Assembly: GCF_902686445.1 (NCBI RefSeq)
Contig: NW_025920106.1
Location: forward strand, 1 to 64,000
DNA from: Sciurus carolinensis
Taxonomy: Eukaryota > Chordata > Mammalia > Rodentia > Sciuridae
DNA length: 64,000 bases
Reading direction: 5' to 3'
Below the pieces are notes generated by a model. That model was given only the letters and a program-made list of their open reading frames with translations, was not told where the DNA came from and ran no database searches. This document shows positions 12,428 through 22,113 of this stretch, one piece after another. A program made the translations under genes and the position numbers. Position 1 is the stretch's first letter, and the number at the start of each line of letters is the position of its first letter.

Positions 12428-13204
12428 CTACTGGTCCAGCATGCTTAGCCATACTTGGGGGGATGTGCCTGTCTCAATGGCTGTCAAAGCCTGTACTATA
12501 GCCCATCGATGATGTCGGGCATCTTGGCGAGCTCTGATTTGGCTGTGTATAACATAGGCTATCCCTAAGCAGATAAAAATCAGAACACCTACTGTTCCAG
12601 CCCACTGTTTTGTCAATCCCAGGGCTTTAGATAAAAAAGAGAACATCTCAGATACCAATGTAACTGAACCCTGGTGGCATTGACTCTGAGTATCAAACGT
12701 AGATGACCAATTACCAGTAAGGTAGACAGAGAGATGTTTAGATAACATAACCACAGAGCTAAGGTTATTATAAGCAATAGGGGTGACACACACTGCTCTT
12801 AAAGGATAAACACATCGCAGTCCCAAAAGTTCTTGCAAGATATCCACTTGTTCTTGTAGTAAGTCTACTCTTTGATTTACAAGGAGTATGCCTGCTGTTA
12901 GATGTTGGTTTAGGGTCTCTTTAGTCTGTAAGGCTGCAGCTGTATTTTTGGCCAAGTGATTGTTGTTGCTGTCTGTATGGTTGTGTCAATGCTGCTGCTG
13001 CAGTTTCGGCTGCCACTGCAGAGACTGCTACCGTGGCGACCATGGCTGCTGTGATGCCAACACTGGCAATTCCGCATCTGTAACAGAGACTGGGACTGGT
13101 AGGAAGGTAGGAACACACATTAAGACTGCCAGCGGGAACCTAGAAGCATTCCAACATTGAGAGAGATAGCATTCTAAGAGACTAAAAAGAGGTTGTAAGT
13201 TAGT
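12428..13204 (-). pseudogene. env: ERV1 env remnant: transmembrane (TM) subunit, frameshifted
   Basis: The main open block (12428-12955) holds a helical segment with 'LLVNQRVDLLQEQ', a CX7C loop without a third cysteine (the form seen in beta- and lentivirus-like TM, where SU is not disulfide-linked), a hydrophobic anchor ('GVLIFICLGIAYVI') and a short basic cytoplasmic tail. The alanine-rich fusion-peptide region lies upstream in another frame (12921-13118), so there is a frameshift near 12930. Only a short C-terminal scrap of the surface (SU) subunit remains, between about 13119 and 13204. The homologous ERV2 copy (26487-27239) is open through this region. This copy cannot encode a full TM. 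Confidence 0.88.
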
Positions 13205-13662
13205 TCAAGGGGGGCTATGAGCATCATGGTCATCAGAAGTATGTTGGTCTGAGTTACTTGTTGGTAGCATTGGCACTGGTCGAGTTAGTCGCTCAGGAAC
13301 CCAGATAGGCGATGTTTTGTCCTGTGGAAACACACAAACCGAGCCACAGCACCAGCAAAGCACCGGGTTCGGGCCGTTCCATTGTCCTGTAAGAACATCC
13401 TTCCATTTTACCGTCACTCTATCATGTTGTTTATGATTGCCATGTCTCTCAGTGGCAGAGCGACCCTCATTTTCCAGAGTTAAACTTTTTTTAAAATAAA
13501 GAGGCAAAGAGAAAGTTTATCTTTAGGGGACCTAAAGGTCTCCCCTATTCCCCCTTTTTGTTTATAAATAGTATTTTTGAGGGTGAGATGTGCACATTCA
13601 ACAATACCTTGTCCTTGTGGGTTATAAGGTATACCTGTGGTTAGAGTTATTTCAAATTTAGT
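13205..13662 (-). pseudogene. pol: ERV1 pol remnant: C-terminal third of integrase
   Basis: Conceptual translation on the minus strand gives 'TGIPYNPQGQGIVE', the motif containing the last acidic residue of the DDE integrase core, followed by a downstream 'KWKDVLTGQWNGPNPVL' and 'SVCVFPQ...WVPERL' block that is the betaretrovirus-type integrase C-terminal DNA-binding domain. A frameshift lies near 13505-13515, between the core and the C-terminal domain. The upstream two-thirds of integrase and all of RT and protease are missing, and the reading frame gives way directly to the AT-rich block at about 13663. ERV2 has the same fragment, more decayed. Confidence 0.85.
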
Positions 13663-15289
13663 GAGAAATTGGTTCTTACCAAATTTAGTTTTTAAAGAAA
13701 AATTTAGACTCTATAACATAGTACAATACTCTAACTGTTGCTTAACCATAATTGTATAAACCCCTATTTTTAAGACTAATTGTTCTAAAGAATAAAACTT
13801 AATAGACACAAAGTTAAGAGTAAATTAGTGTTTCTAAGAAATCCTTGTTATTTTACCATGTCATTTTACCATATAGATTAAACTTTGGTTTTTATTAGAA
13901 TATTAGTATTTCACCTTAGGAAAAACCTTAATTGCTTTAAATGTTTCACATACATACAACCAACTTAGTTACATGCAAACTTGTTGAAACTTGCCCTTTA
14001 CTTATGTAGACTTTCTTAGAACTTACATAGACCCTCATTTATTTCATCACACAAGCACTTTCTTACCCAGAAATATTTCCTTTTCCCTTTTACTAAATAT
14101 ATTTCCATACCCAGAACCTTTATTTTCTCTTTCCTGTTGACCCCTCTTTGTTCACATTCTGAAACAACTCTTATGAAATTTCTAAATTTAAATAAAATTA
14201 CTCTATTTTAATAAGATTAAATACTTTGTTATTTATAGTACTCTACATCAACATTTTATTAGTTTGACCACCTAGAGACTCTCGAGTTATTTTTAAGATA
14301 TTTTACTTCAATTAGTTTACCCAATTTAAATTGAACCTCTTTAAATCACGTGAATTAAAAATATTTGGATCCATTTTTAAATTTTAATTTTAGGAGCGCT
14401 CAATTTTGATATAGATAAAACATGATATTAGACAGCATGACATACACATAACACAAAATCAAAGGCCTTGAAACTTTATAGGTGAATCTCCATTGCAATG
14501 TAACAGATGTTCAAAAACTCTAGTTGAATTAAAAAAAAAAAACTGATCAAAAAATTCATGAGCTCAAATAAAATGTAGAATTCAAAAAAAAAAAAACAAG
14601 AGTCCTGGAAAAATGATACGGGAAAAGTGATAAGGCCGTTAATTACTTTAGTAAAGCACCATAAAATTTACTTTTGCTGGAGTTCAGGTAAGGCTTTTTT
14701 TTTTTTTGCTCTTTTTTTTTTTTTGGGGGTTTGAGACCTGTCTCCTACTGAGCCTTCAGGCTTTCTCTATTTACATTTCAATGTAAGCCTTGACTGAGAT
14801 TTGGATCTGAAAGGAGCTAAAATTTTCCAGCAGAAACTTAATGCCTAGGGCATTTTAACCCTTACTCCTGGTTAGTAATCAACTCAGGTTTGGATGCAGA
14901 AAATTATGAAACAATTATCTCCCAATACTTGTGGGGACTGGGGCTACTCTATTATACTCCTTACTAGGACATGCCACTGATGGTTGGGCTGGTTACTCCC
15001 TACCCACCTGTGTATGTGGGACCTCATGGCAGGAGGACTAGGTGGGCTGGACTGGGAAATGGAAGTAGAAACAGCTGAGTCAAGGTTGGAGGAGGAGGAG
15101 GGATTAAGAGGGAGAGAAGAAGGAGGCATTTGCAGGAAGAGCAGAGAAGTGCAAGAAAGAAGAGACTTGAAGATAAGGAATCCCTTTCCATCTGCCCACT
15201 CGCTCACAGATGCTGTGTGCCAATATCTTTGGTAGCCACAATCCACCTTCCCATGGAACCATCTTTCATCCCTGCACAGGCCAATTTCT
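13663..15289 (-). other. ERV1 AT-rich non-coding block replacing gag-pro-pol
   Basis: About 1.6 kb with no retroviral ORF in either orientation, where capsid, nucleocapsid, protease and RT should be. It is clearly homologous to ERV2 27641-29150 and to ERV3 42260-43720/50028-50260. Shared runs include the 'ttaccatgtcattttaccat' block and the 'gcatccaaacctga' block near the gag side. Relative to ERV2 and ERV3, ERV1 lacks about 0.4 kb between 14245 and 14250. Two T/A homopolymers lie at 14690-14735. The presence of one block at one position in three proviruses shows it is an inherited part of the element. Confidence 0.8.
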
Positions 15290-16139
15290 TATTGGTAGTC
15301 ATTCCTTACCAAACTAACATTTTAACATTTACCGGGAAGGCCCTACAGAGAGGGGGGAGGTTAGAGTCTGTGAGTTCTTGCCCAGTATCACAAAATGGCC
15401 ACCGGGAAGATTTCCCACCACCCCGAAGGAGGAGGGTGAGGGCTTTCATTGAAGTCTGATGTGGCCCCAGAATACAAGATGGCAGCAATGATCCTCCCCG
15501 GGGCGGTAGTGGGCCCTCCCTATGTGTAGAGGCTGGCTGCCCTCGTGGTTCCTCAACCTTGGGAGGAGCAGATTGAGATGGATTGGGCTCCTCATTAAAG
15601 GTCTCCCAATGTTGTTTACTATGTGGCAAGTTTCTGGAAGGAGATGCAATGGGAGGAGCTGGCGGTTCTTTAGGCGGTGGCTCTTGGGGGAGAAACTTGG
15701 ATCCCCCTTTGGGAGGTCCTGGAGAGAAGCAGGCCTTAAGGGCAGATAACGTAGGGCAGACTCCTAATGGGGGACCCTCACCTAAACTGATTTCTTAGAG
15801 CTGAGAGCACAGGGTCACCATGTGTGCTGTGTGTTTGCCCCATCTTTTCTTTAGTAGATCCTGTAATAGCAAGATTTTTTGTTTTACATAGTAAATCCTC
15901 CTCTTCATCTGAACTATCCTCACACCCAGTTTCAATTTCCTTGTCTGTCTCTGATCTTATTGATGCCCTTTCTGATGCTTTAGACCTTTCCTCTTTCATT
16001 TCCTCCAAAACCTCTTCCCCTTGTTTTATGGCCTCTCTGCATTTGGTTCGGGCTTTTTTAGTTTCAAGAGGAATTCCATTGGCCTGGAGCAAATCCTTTA
16101 AGGGACCTCCCATGCACATTCATGACATTTCAGTGCCAA
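15290..16139 (-). pseudogene. gag: ERV1 gag remnant: matrix and proline-rich segment
   Basis: An acidic/basic matrix-like stretch is open at 15778-16119 ('GGPLKDLLQANGIPLETKK' near its start, then a Glu/Ser-rich run). A proline-rich segment is at 15306-15629. The predicted Gag start context (Met-Gly, myristoylation-type) is at 16137-16139, but it reads TTG where ATG is expected, and a TGA follows a few codons on. Alignment with the ERV2 gag start supports this register. Capsid is essentially absent: the frame dissolves after 'FPVNVKMLVW'. It is therefore a gag N-terminal relic, kept perhaps for its RNA sequence and not for protein. Confidence 0.7.
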
Positions 16140-16229
16140 TTTTCCTCTATTAAACTAACAGAATGCAAAGCACTTTAACTAGCAAAACAAAAGGGAAAGC
16201 ACTTACAAACAATCTCCATTGCTTAATCC

Positions 16230-16421
16230 GTGAACTTTAACTCCATTGTTTCCCGCGAACTTTAACTCCGTCGCTTCCCGTGAACTTTAACTCCTTCGCT
16301 TATCCAGCGAACTTTAACTGGTCACTTATCCAGCAAACTTTACCTCGTGGCTTATCGAGCGAACTTTAACTCATCACTTACCCTGCGAACTTTAACTCGT
16401 CGCTTACCCTGCGAACTTTAA
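16230..16421 (-). repeat. ERV1 leader tandem repeats, about 8 x 26 bp
   Basis: The plus-strand core 'gaactttaactc' recurs at 16232, 16257, 16282, 16309, 16335 (one mismatch), 16361, 16387 and 16413, a period of 25-27 bp. Variable linkers are of the type 'gtcgcttaccctgc'. The array sits between the PBS and the gag remnant, that is, in the 5' leader where packaging and dimer signals lie in retroviral RNA. ERV2 has a tandem array in the same place with a different unit. Confidence 0.9.
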
Positions 16422-16486
16422 CCTGGCCAGACTGTACTTTACTTTCCCTGTATTTACCTGATCAGTTCCTTCTTTGTAACTCGAGT

Positions 16487-16504
16487 TCCCGGGTTTCGGC
16501 ACCA
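16487..16504 (-). promoter_or_regulatory. ERV1 primer-binding site, tRNA-Phe
   Basis: Plus-strand 'tcccgggtttcggcacca' equals the 3' end of tRNA-Phe including CCA, so the minus-strand element carries an 18-nt perfect PBS. It lies 2 nt inside the 5' LTR edge. tRNA-Phe priming is the classical IAP choice. Confidence 0.92.
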
Positions 16505-16506
16505 CT

Positions 16507-16832
16507 TATGATTGCCCACCGCCCGCAGGCGGTGGGCAATCACAACGGGTACGCTTTTTTTTTTTATCACTGGAACCAAAAGGGGCTTTATTCCACAAGT
16601 CTCAGACTTATATTGAGAACATCAGCCTATCAGAGAGTAGACTACCAGGAAAGTCAGCCTATCAAGGAACAGTCTCCAGGCAGATACCAGGATTGCCTCA
16701 TGTACAACAGCCAACCAGAGTTACTTCCTAAAACTTGAATATGAGTGCTGCTATGTCTGGCAAGCTGCCAGGCACCATCTTAGAGATCAGGCCACGGTGT
16801 GGCTCTGGGGCCCTCAGAGCCTGCCCCTGACA
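16507..16832 (-). repeat. ERV1 5' LTR
   Basis: 326 bp. On the sense (minus) strand it starts TGTCAGG, has an AT-rich 'AATATAAGTC' TATA-like element (16605-16614) and an AATAAA (16587-16592), and ends in a perfect 14-bp inverted repeat (16510-16523 and 16528-16541, loop cgca) just before the PBS. The 3' LTR has lost this hairpin. Confidence 0.88.
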
Positions 16833-16838
16833 TTTCCT
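16833..16838 (-). other. ERV1 target-site duplication, right copy (TTTCCT)
   Basis: This is the second copy of the 6-bp duplication. L1-A ORF2 resumes immediately after it. Confidence 0.85.
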
Positions 16839-17649
16839 TCCTGATGTCTTCTGTTATCCATTCATCATATAAGAGTGTATTATTTAATCTCCAGGTATTG
16901 GAGATGTTTCCATTTTTTGTTCTGTCATTTATTTCTAATTTCAATCCATTATGATCTGATAGAATACAAGGTAGTATCTCTATCTTCTTGTATTTGCTAA
17001 CAGTAGCTTTGTGGCATAAAATATGGTCTATTTTAGAGAAGGACCCATGTGCAGCTGAGAAGAAAGTGTATTCGTTCTTTGTTGGATGGTATATTCTATA
17101 TATGTTGGTTAAGTCTAAATTGTTGATTGTGTTATTGAAATCTATGGTTTCTTTATTCATTTTTTGTTTGGAAGATCTTTCAAGTGATGAGAGAGGTGTG
17201 TTAAAATTACCTAGTATTACTATTTTGTGGCCTATTTGATTTCTGGAATTAGGAAGGATTTGTTTGACGTACATGGATGAGCCAATGTTCAGGGCATAGA
17301 TATTTATGATTGTTATGTCTTGCTGATTTATGCTTCCCTTAAGCAGTATGTAATGTCCTTCTTTATCCCTTCTGACTAGTTTTGGCTTGAAGTCCACATT
17401 ATCTGAAATGAGGATGGATACTCCAGCTTTTTTGCTGTGTCCATGTGCATGGTATGTTTTTTCCCATCCTTTCACATTTAGTCTATGGGTATCTCTTTCT
17501 ATGAGATGAGTCTCTTGCAGGTAGCATATTGTTGGATTTTTCTTTTTAATCCAATCTGCCAGTCTGTGTCTTTTGATTGATGAATTGAGGCCATTGACAT
17601 TCAGGGTTATTATTGTGATATGATTTGCATTCTCAGTCATTTGGATCAT
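16839..17649 (-). pseudogene. L1-A ORF2, 5' part: endonuclease domain, interrupted by ERV1
   Basis: One open frame from the likely ORF2 start (MIQM...) through the apurinic-like endonuclease fold. Visible landmarks are 'TLNVNGLNS' near residue 20, 'LQETHL' near 45, and 'SDHNGLKLEI' near 230 (the catalytic Asp-His pair). The internal GDFN motif reads 'LGNFNTPL', that is Asp to Asn at a metal/catalytic position, which should disable nicking. The frame is cut by ERV1 after the 'EWITEDIRKE' region. L1-C retains the continuous target sequence. Confidence 0.92.
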
Positions 17650-17714
17650 TTTTGTTTTTTGACATGATTTGGTTTCTCCTTTATTTGGCTATTCCTTTAG
17701 GCTCATTCCTCCTG

Positions 17715-18736
17715 TTACTGATTTGCATCGTTGTTTTTCAACTCTTCCTTATGGAATATTTTTCTGAGAATGTTCTGTAATGCTGGCTTTCTTTTTGTAA
17801 ATTCCTTTAGCTTTTGTTTATAATGGAAGGATCTTATTTTATCGTCAACTCTGAAAGTAAGCTGTGATTGGTATAAGAATCTTGGTTGGCATCCGTTTTC
17901 TTTCAGGGCTTGGTAAATGTTGTTCCAGGGCCTTCTAGCTTTTATGGTCATGATTGAAAAATGTACTGATTTTTTTTGGTTTCCCCCTGAATGTAATTTG
18001 ATTCTTTTCTTTTGCCACCTTTAAAATTCTGTCTTTATTTTGTATGTTAGGTATTTTCATAATAATGTGCCTTGGTGTGGGTCTATTGTAATTTTGTATA
18101 TTTGAAGTCCTATAAGCCTCTTGTACTTGATTTTCCATTTCATTCTTCAGATGTGGGAAATTTTCTCTTATGATTTCATTGAATAAGTTTTTCATTCCTT
18201 TGGTTTTTTTCTCTGTGCCTTCCTCAATCCCAATAATTCTTAAATTTGACCTTTTCATGATATCCCATAAATCTTGTATATTTTGTTCATGACTTCTTAC
18301 CATCTTCTCTGTTTGGTCAACTTTTTTCAAGATTAAATATTTTATCTTCATTGTCTGAGGTTATGTCTTCCAGGTGTTCTATCCTATTGTTTTTGCTTTC
18401 TATGGAATTCTTAAGTTGGTTTATTGTTTCCTTCATTTCAAGGATTTCTTTTTGTTTTTTCAGTATCTCTAACTCTTTATTGAAATGATCTTTTGCTTCC
18501 TGTATTTGCTCTTTTAACCATCGACTGGTGCAATCATTTAATGCCTGCATTTGATCTTTCATCTCATCATTCAATGCCTGCATTTGCTCTTTCATCTCCT
18601 CATTTGCTTCCCTGACTGTTTTAATTATGTACATTCTGAACTCCCTTTCTGACATTTCTTCTCCTGTGCTGTCATTGAGTTTTATTGATGTAGTATCTAG
18701 GTTTGTTTGGGACCTTTTCTTCCCTTGTTTTCTCAT
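17715..18736 (-). pseudogene. L1-A ORF1 (RNA-binding chaperone), two frameshifts
   Basis: ORF1p is the trimeric RNA-binding protein of L1 particles. Three blocks lie in order: 18317-18736 is the N-terminus and long coiled coil (hendecad-like repeats 'EEMKEQMQALNDEMKDQMQA'), 17935-18351 is the end of the coil and RRM-like domain ('NLRIIGIEEG', 'RHIIMKIPNIQNKDRILK'), and 17715-17951 is the C-terminal domain ('ARRPWNNIYQALKENG'). Frameshifts fall near 18330 and 17945. The intact length would be about 348 residues, by comparison with L1-C. Confidence 0.92.
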
Positions 18737-19550
18737 ATTGGTCAGATATCAGTGGGAATCTGAGATATTGCAGATTTCCTCTATTGGCTCATAGTGTCCT
18801 TGTAGATTTCCAGTATATCACCTTCCAGCCTTCAGTAGCCTGAAATCTTGGAGGAACTTGATAATGTAGTGCTTCCAAAGAAAGCTGCCCCTAGACCTCT
18901 ACTGGTTCCAGGGCTTGGAACTGGCTCTGTGTGGAAAGACTCTCACTGGGTTGTCTGCTCCAAGAAGCTGACCATGGAAGGAACCTGTCACCAGAGTGAG
19001 TAGGGCTGATTGGAGAAGTCTCTGGCTGCCCTGTCCTGGTCCCAGAAGCTGCCTGCAGGCCAGAACTCACCACTGGCTCCGGGACTTGGAGCTGGCTGTG
19101 TGCAGAAAGTCTCTCATTGGGTGGCCTGCTCCGAGAAGCTGGCCATGGAAGGAGTCTTCTGCCAGAGGGAGCAGAGCTGCTTGGGGAAGTCCCTGGCTGC
19201 CCTGCCCTCATTCCAGAGACTGCCTGTGGGACCAAGCTTGCCTGACTCTGGGACTTGGAGCTGGCTGTGCGTGGAAAGGCTCTCACTGGGTGTCCTGCTT
19301 CGAGAAGCTGACTGTGGAAGGAACATGCCGCCAGAGGGAGCAGGGTTGCCTGGGGAAGACTCTAGCTGCCCTGCCTTGCTCTGAGAAGAAACCCCTTTCC
19401 GGGTCTGCCACCCAGGCTGAGCTTCACCTGGTCGGGGAGACTCACCCTGTGGTTCTGTGTTAGTCCAAATCTCTCAATGCCTCCCCCTTTGAATCCTGGT
19501 TTCTGGAGTGACAGGAGATGCAGTCACCCTCTAGTCTGCCATCTTGGATC
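18737..19550 (-). promoter_or_regulatory. L1-A 5'UTR with about 170-bp tandem monomers
   Basis: GC-rich and repetitive. The phrase 'gagctggctgtg' and its variants recur at about 18917, 19088 and 19257, a period near 170 bp, each followed by 'tctcactgggt' and 'gaagctg'. Mouse and rat L1 promoters are likewise built from tandem monomers, so this is the probable internal promoter. The distal end at about 19550 reads 'atggcagactaga'-like on the sense strand, matching L1-C at 43743. Confidence 0.75.
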
Positions 19551-20477
19551 ATACTGCTTCTTTAATTTAATGCCCTGTTAATGAAATATCTCATAGTATT
19601 TTTCCTTTAGTTCTTATTGTATTATTTCTCATTCAATTTATTTTTACCAAACAACATGTGGTGTGATATGAGAAAAGGAATTTAGATGAATGCTAAACAG
19701 CAAAATATACAACATCTATTGATGCATCCAAGGTAACGTTATATTTGTGGAGCAAGAACATCAAGGAGCACTCGTTTGATAATAGACAAAAGAAAATGGT
19801 CATCAAATAAAGCATGTGAGGACTAGAGAAATAATTTCATGAGAAATAACATGAACACCATTCTTTTTTTTCCAAACATGTTAATTATTGTTAAACTGTG
19901 ATGATAGGCTTTGGAATTATTTTCAAATAATTCAACACATCTGAGAATTAGTATGGGTTTTGTATGATTTGTTAATCAGGATAGAGGACTTCACATCTCA
20001 ACAAAATAATAATTGCAGCATAATGTGAGCTTTTGAACACTGGCTTCATGTTCAATGACTGGAGAAGATGCAGAGACATAATGCAGGAAAAATTTATTCT
20101 TCACAGGAAATCCAAACTTTGTCTCCCATTGCTACCATACATATCCAAGTCACCGCCACCTCTCATCTAAACTCCTGCCCTGGCAGTTGTCATCCCTGTT
20201 TCCATTATTGCCTATGCCCACCCTGTTCAATTCACTATGCTGAAATCAATGCTCTTTAATATTAAATTGTATTATGCCAAGCACCCCGTCCCTGAATCTC
20301 TCCATTGCTTTCTGTCATAACTTAATGTGTACTTAAAAATCCTAATGAAGAGGTAAAGGCAAGACATAGACATACTCTGACTGGTGTTACTGCTCTTTGC
20401 TTCTATTTACCCTGAGGTTATCCCCTGATCCACACTAAGCAGTGTCTGTTGGTTTTATTTATATATTTATTTTTCTC
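19551..20477. other. Intergenic, nothing recognised
   Basis: AT-rich. There is a pyrimidine-rich stretch at 20100-20230 with a 63-codon ORF that has no recognisable domain. Confidence 0.5.
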
Positions 20478-20668
20478 GTAACAGGGATTAAATCCAAGGA
20501 AGCATATCCATAAACACATAGGCACACTCCAGCCATCCCACATTTTTAAAATTTTGAGACAAGGTCTCTCTAATTTGCTTAAGGTCTTGAATATATAATG
20601 GTCCTGACTCAGACTCCCAAGCTGCTGGTATTGCATTCATGTGCCACCACACACAGCCAAGGAGTGTT
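20478..20668 (-). repeat. 7SL(B1)/ID composite SINE, minus strand
   Basis: A reversed ID-like part ('agggattaaatccaaggaag'), a 'ttttgagacaaggtctctc' linker and a B1-like end ('ctcccaagctgctggtattg', 'catgtgccaccacacacagcc') lie in the order expected for the squirrel-type composite SINE. Confidence 0.78.
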
Positions 20669-22050
20669 TTTTTATAAACACATTTGTACTAATCCATCCA
20701 TATAGAATACTTTGAAAGCATTGACAATATTGGTATTGGTATTGATAGTACTTGCTGCCTTTATTCAGTCCCCTATCCAAGATATTTTTTCAGATTATTC
20801 AGCCTGACCTAATACACCTTTCTAAGACACTTCTATCACTTTATCTAATTTAGTTTTTCAATGCACTTTACTGTATAACATTTTGTGTGTGTTCACTAAT
20901 TTCTTTCTTATCCAGTAAAGATAAGCTGCATGAGGAAAGGGGCTTGTTTGTTAATTCCAGTTTCAAGCAAGTATTAGAACCTTAAGCATCATTTTTGTTT
21001 TAGAATGATAGAAAACAATGGATGATAATTTAAAATAGTGCTACTCATATTTATTTCAAGCATAAATAAGTGAACAAGAACCCTCCATTATATGTTTATT
21101 GATGGAAGAAACATTCTATATATGTGGGAATACAGTGTTCATTGACCAAATTGATCTACTCAGCACTGAAGTTATGGGATAGTGCAACTGACAATCAATC
21201 AGGACCATTATTAAATTCTTCCATGTAAGTATTTATATGTTGCATTTGCATGGGATAGAAATTACAAATGAGTTACAGTGAAAAAAGTTTTGAAAACAGC
21301 AGGTTATTTACCTTAGACATGGTTTTAAAATCTGTCATCATAATTTTACATGTTGGTACAAAATTTTGGAAATAGCTTTATGACTTAATTTATATACCCT
21401 GATTAATAATCAGCATTTATTTCAAGGTCAATCATTGTGTATGCTATATTATTCTTTAGTCAACCACAAGAAACAGAACACAATCATAAACTAGTAGTTA
21501 TATTAATGTAATTGACAACAATGCAATAAAATTACATTTAATTACTTTGATAATTTGGAGAAAAATATATCTCTAAATTGTGGATGTTTGGATGTTTCTA
21601 TATCAAATTTATTAAATAATAATAAAATATACATAAAAGAAAACTAAGTACGGTAGAAAACAATAGTTTCTGAAAGCATCCAGAAAACCACTCTGGATAC
21701 AGGAACTCACATAAGAGATTTTATGAAGCAGAAGAGCAGAGTGTCATGGATAGGGGGAGGGGAAGAAGGAAGGGGAAGGGGGAGAGGAAGAGGGTGCAAA
21801 TTGTGGGGAAGGTATTCTTAAGTAGTGGAAGTTCTCAGGCTAACAATCTAGAAAGGTAGTGACTTCTCTCAATTATTGTTTACAGTCATTAACAATCTAG
21901 GTTTTAAAATGGTAGGGGGAAGAATCAGGGGAGAAATGGATGCATCCTTGACAACGAATCATCCCTTCAGATTCAACACAAGAAAATAAAAATATCACAC
22001 ATCAAAGGAAAACAGAACTTACCATGTACAAATCACCACTATGAGATAGT

Positions 22051-22113
<63 letters not shown>

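Larger units (their letters stand above)
11956..16832 (-). mobile_element. ERV1: defective class II (IAP-like) provirus inside L1-A
   Basis: A 4877-bp provirus reading right to left: 5' LTR (16507-16832), tRNA-Phe PBS (16487-16504), leader with 26-bp tandem repeats (16230-16421), gag remnant (15290-16139), AT-rich non-coding block (13663-15289), integrase C-terminal remnant (13205-13662), env remnant (12428-13204), polypurine tract and 3' LTR (11956-12265). Protease, reverse transcriptase and most of gag and env SU are absent. PBS-Phe, LTR size near 320 bp and 6-bp target duplications fit the IAP/betaretrovirus-like class. I count about six substitutions between the LTRs plus one indel, so it is older than ERV2. 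It is coding-dead and could only have moved with proteins supplied in trans. Confidence 0.9.
8650..19550 (-). mobile_element. L1-A: near full-length LINE-1, split by ERV1
   Basis: The element reads right to left. The 5' end is at about 19550 (plus-strand 'ctgccatcttggatc' edge), followed by 5'UTR monomers (18.9-19.4 kb), ORF1 (18736-17715), ORF2 (from 17649), a 3'UTR with a G-rich tract and a short A tail at 8650-8660. ERV1 interrupts ORF2 at 11956-16832. Removing ERV1 and one target-site copy leaves about 6.0 kb, a normal full-length L1. ORF1 and ORF2 are both broken by frameshifts, so it is a dead copy. The gene order and about 170-bp 5' monomers match L1-C at 43731, so both belong to one rodent L1 subfamily. 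Target duplications are not clear. Confidence 0.93.

Noticed and set aside
16487..16504. tRNA-Phe gene fragment
   Set aside because: Only the 18-nt 3' end including CCA is present, 2 nt from an LTR. Genomic tRNA genes do not encode CCA, so it is a primer-binding site.
19010..19463. Overlapping 120-155 codon ORFs in GC-rich DNA (possible CpG-rich exon)
   Set aside because: They lie in the tandem monomers of the L1-A 5'UTR and are read on the antisense strand.
22055..22106. (GA)n tract as a regulatory GAGA element
   Set aside because: It is a plain dinucleotide microsatellite in intergenic DNA with no promoter context.
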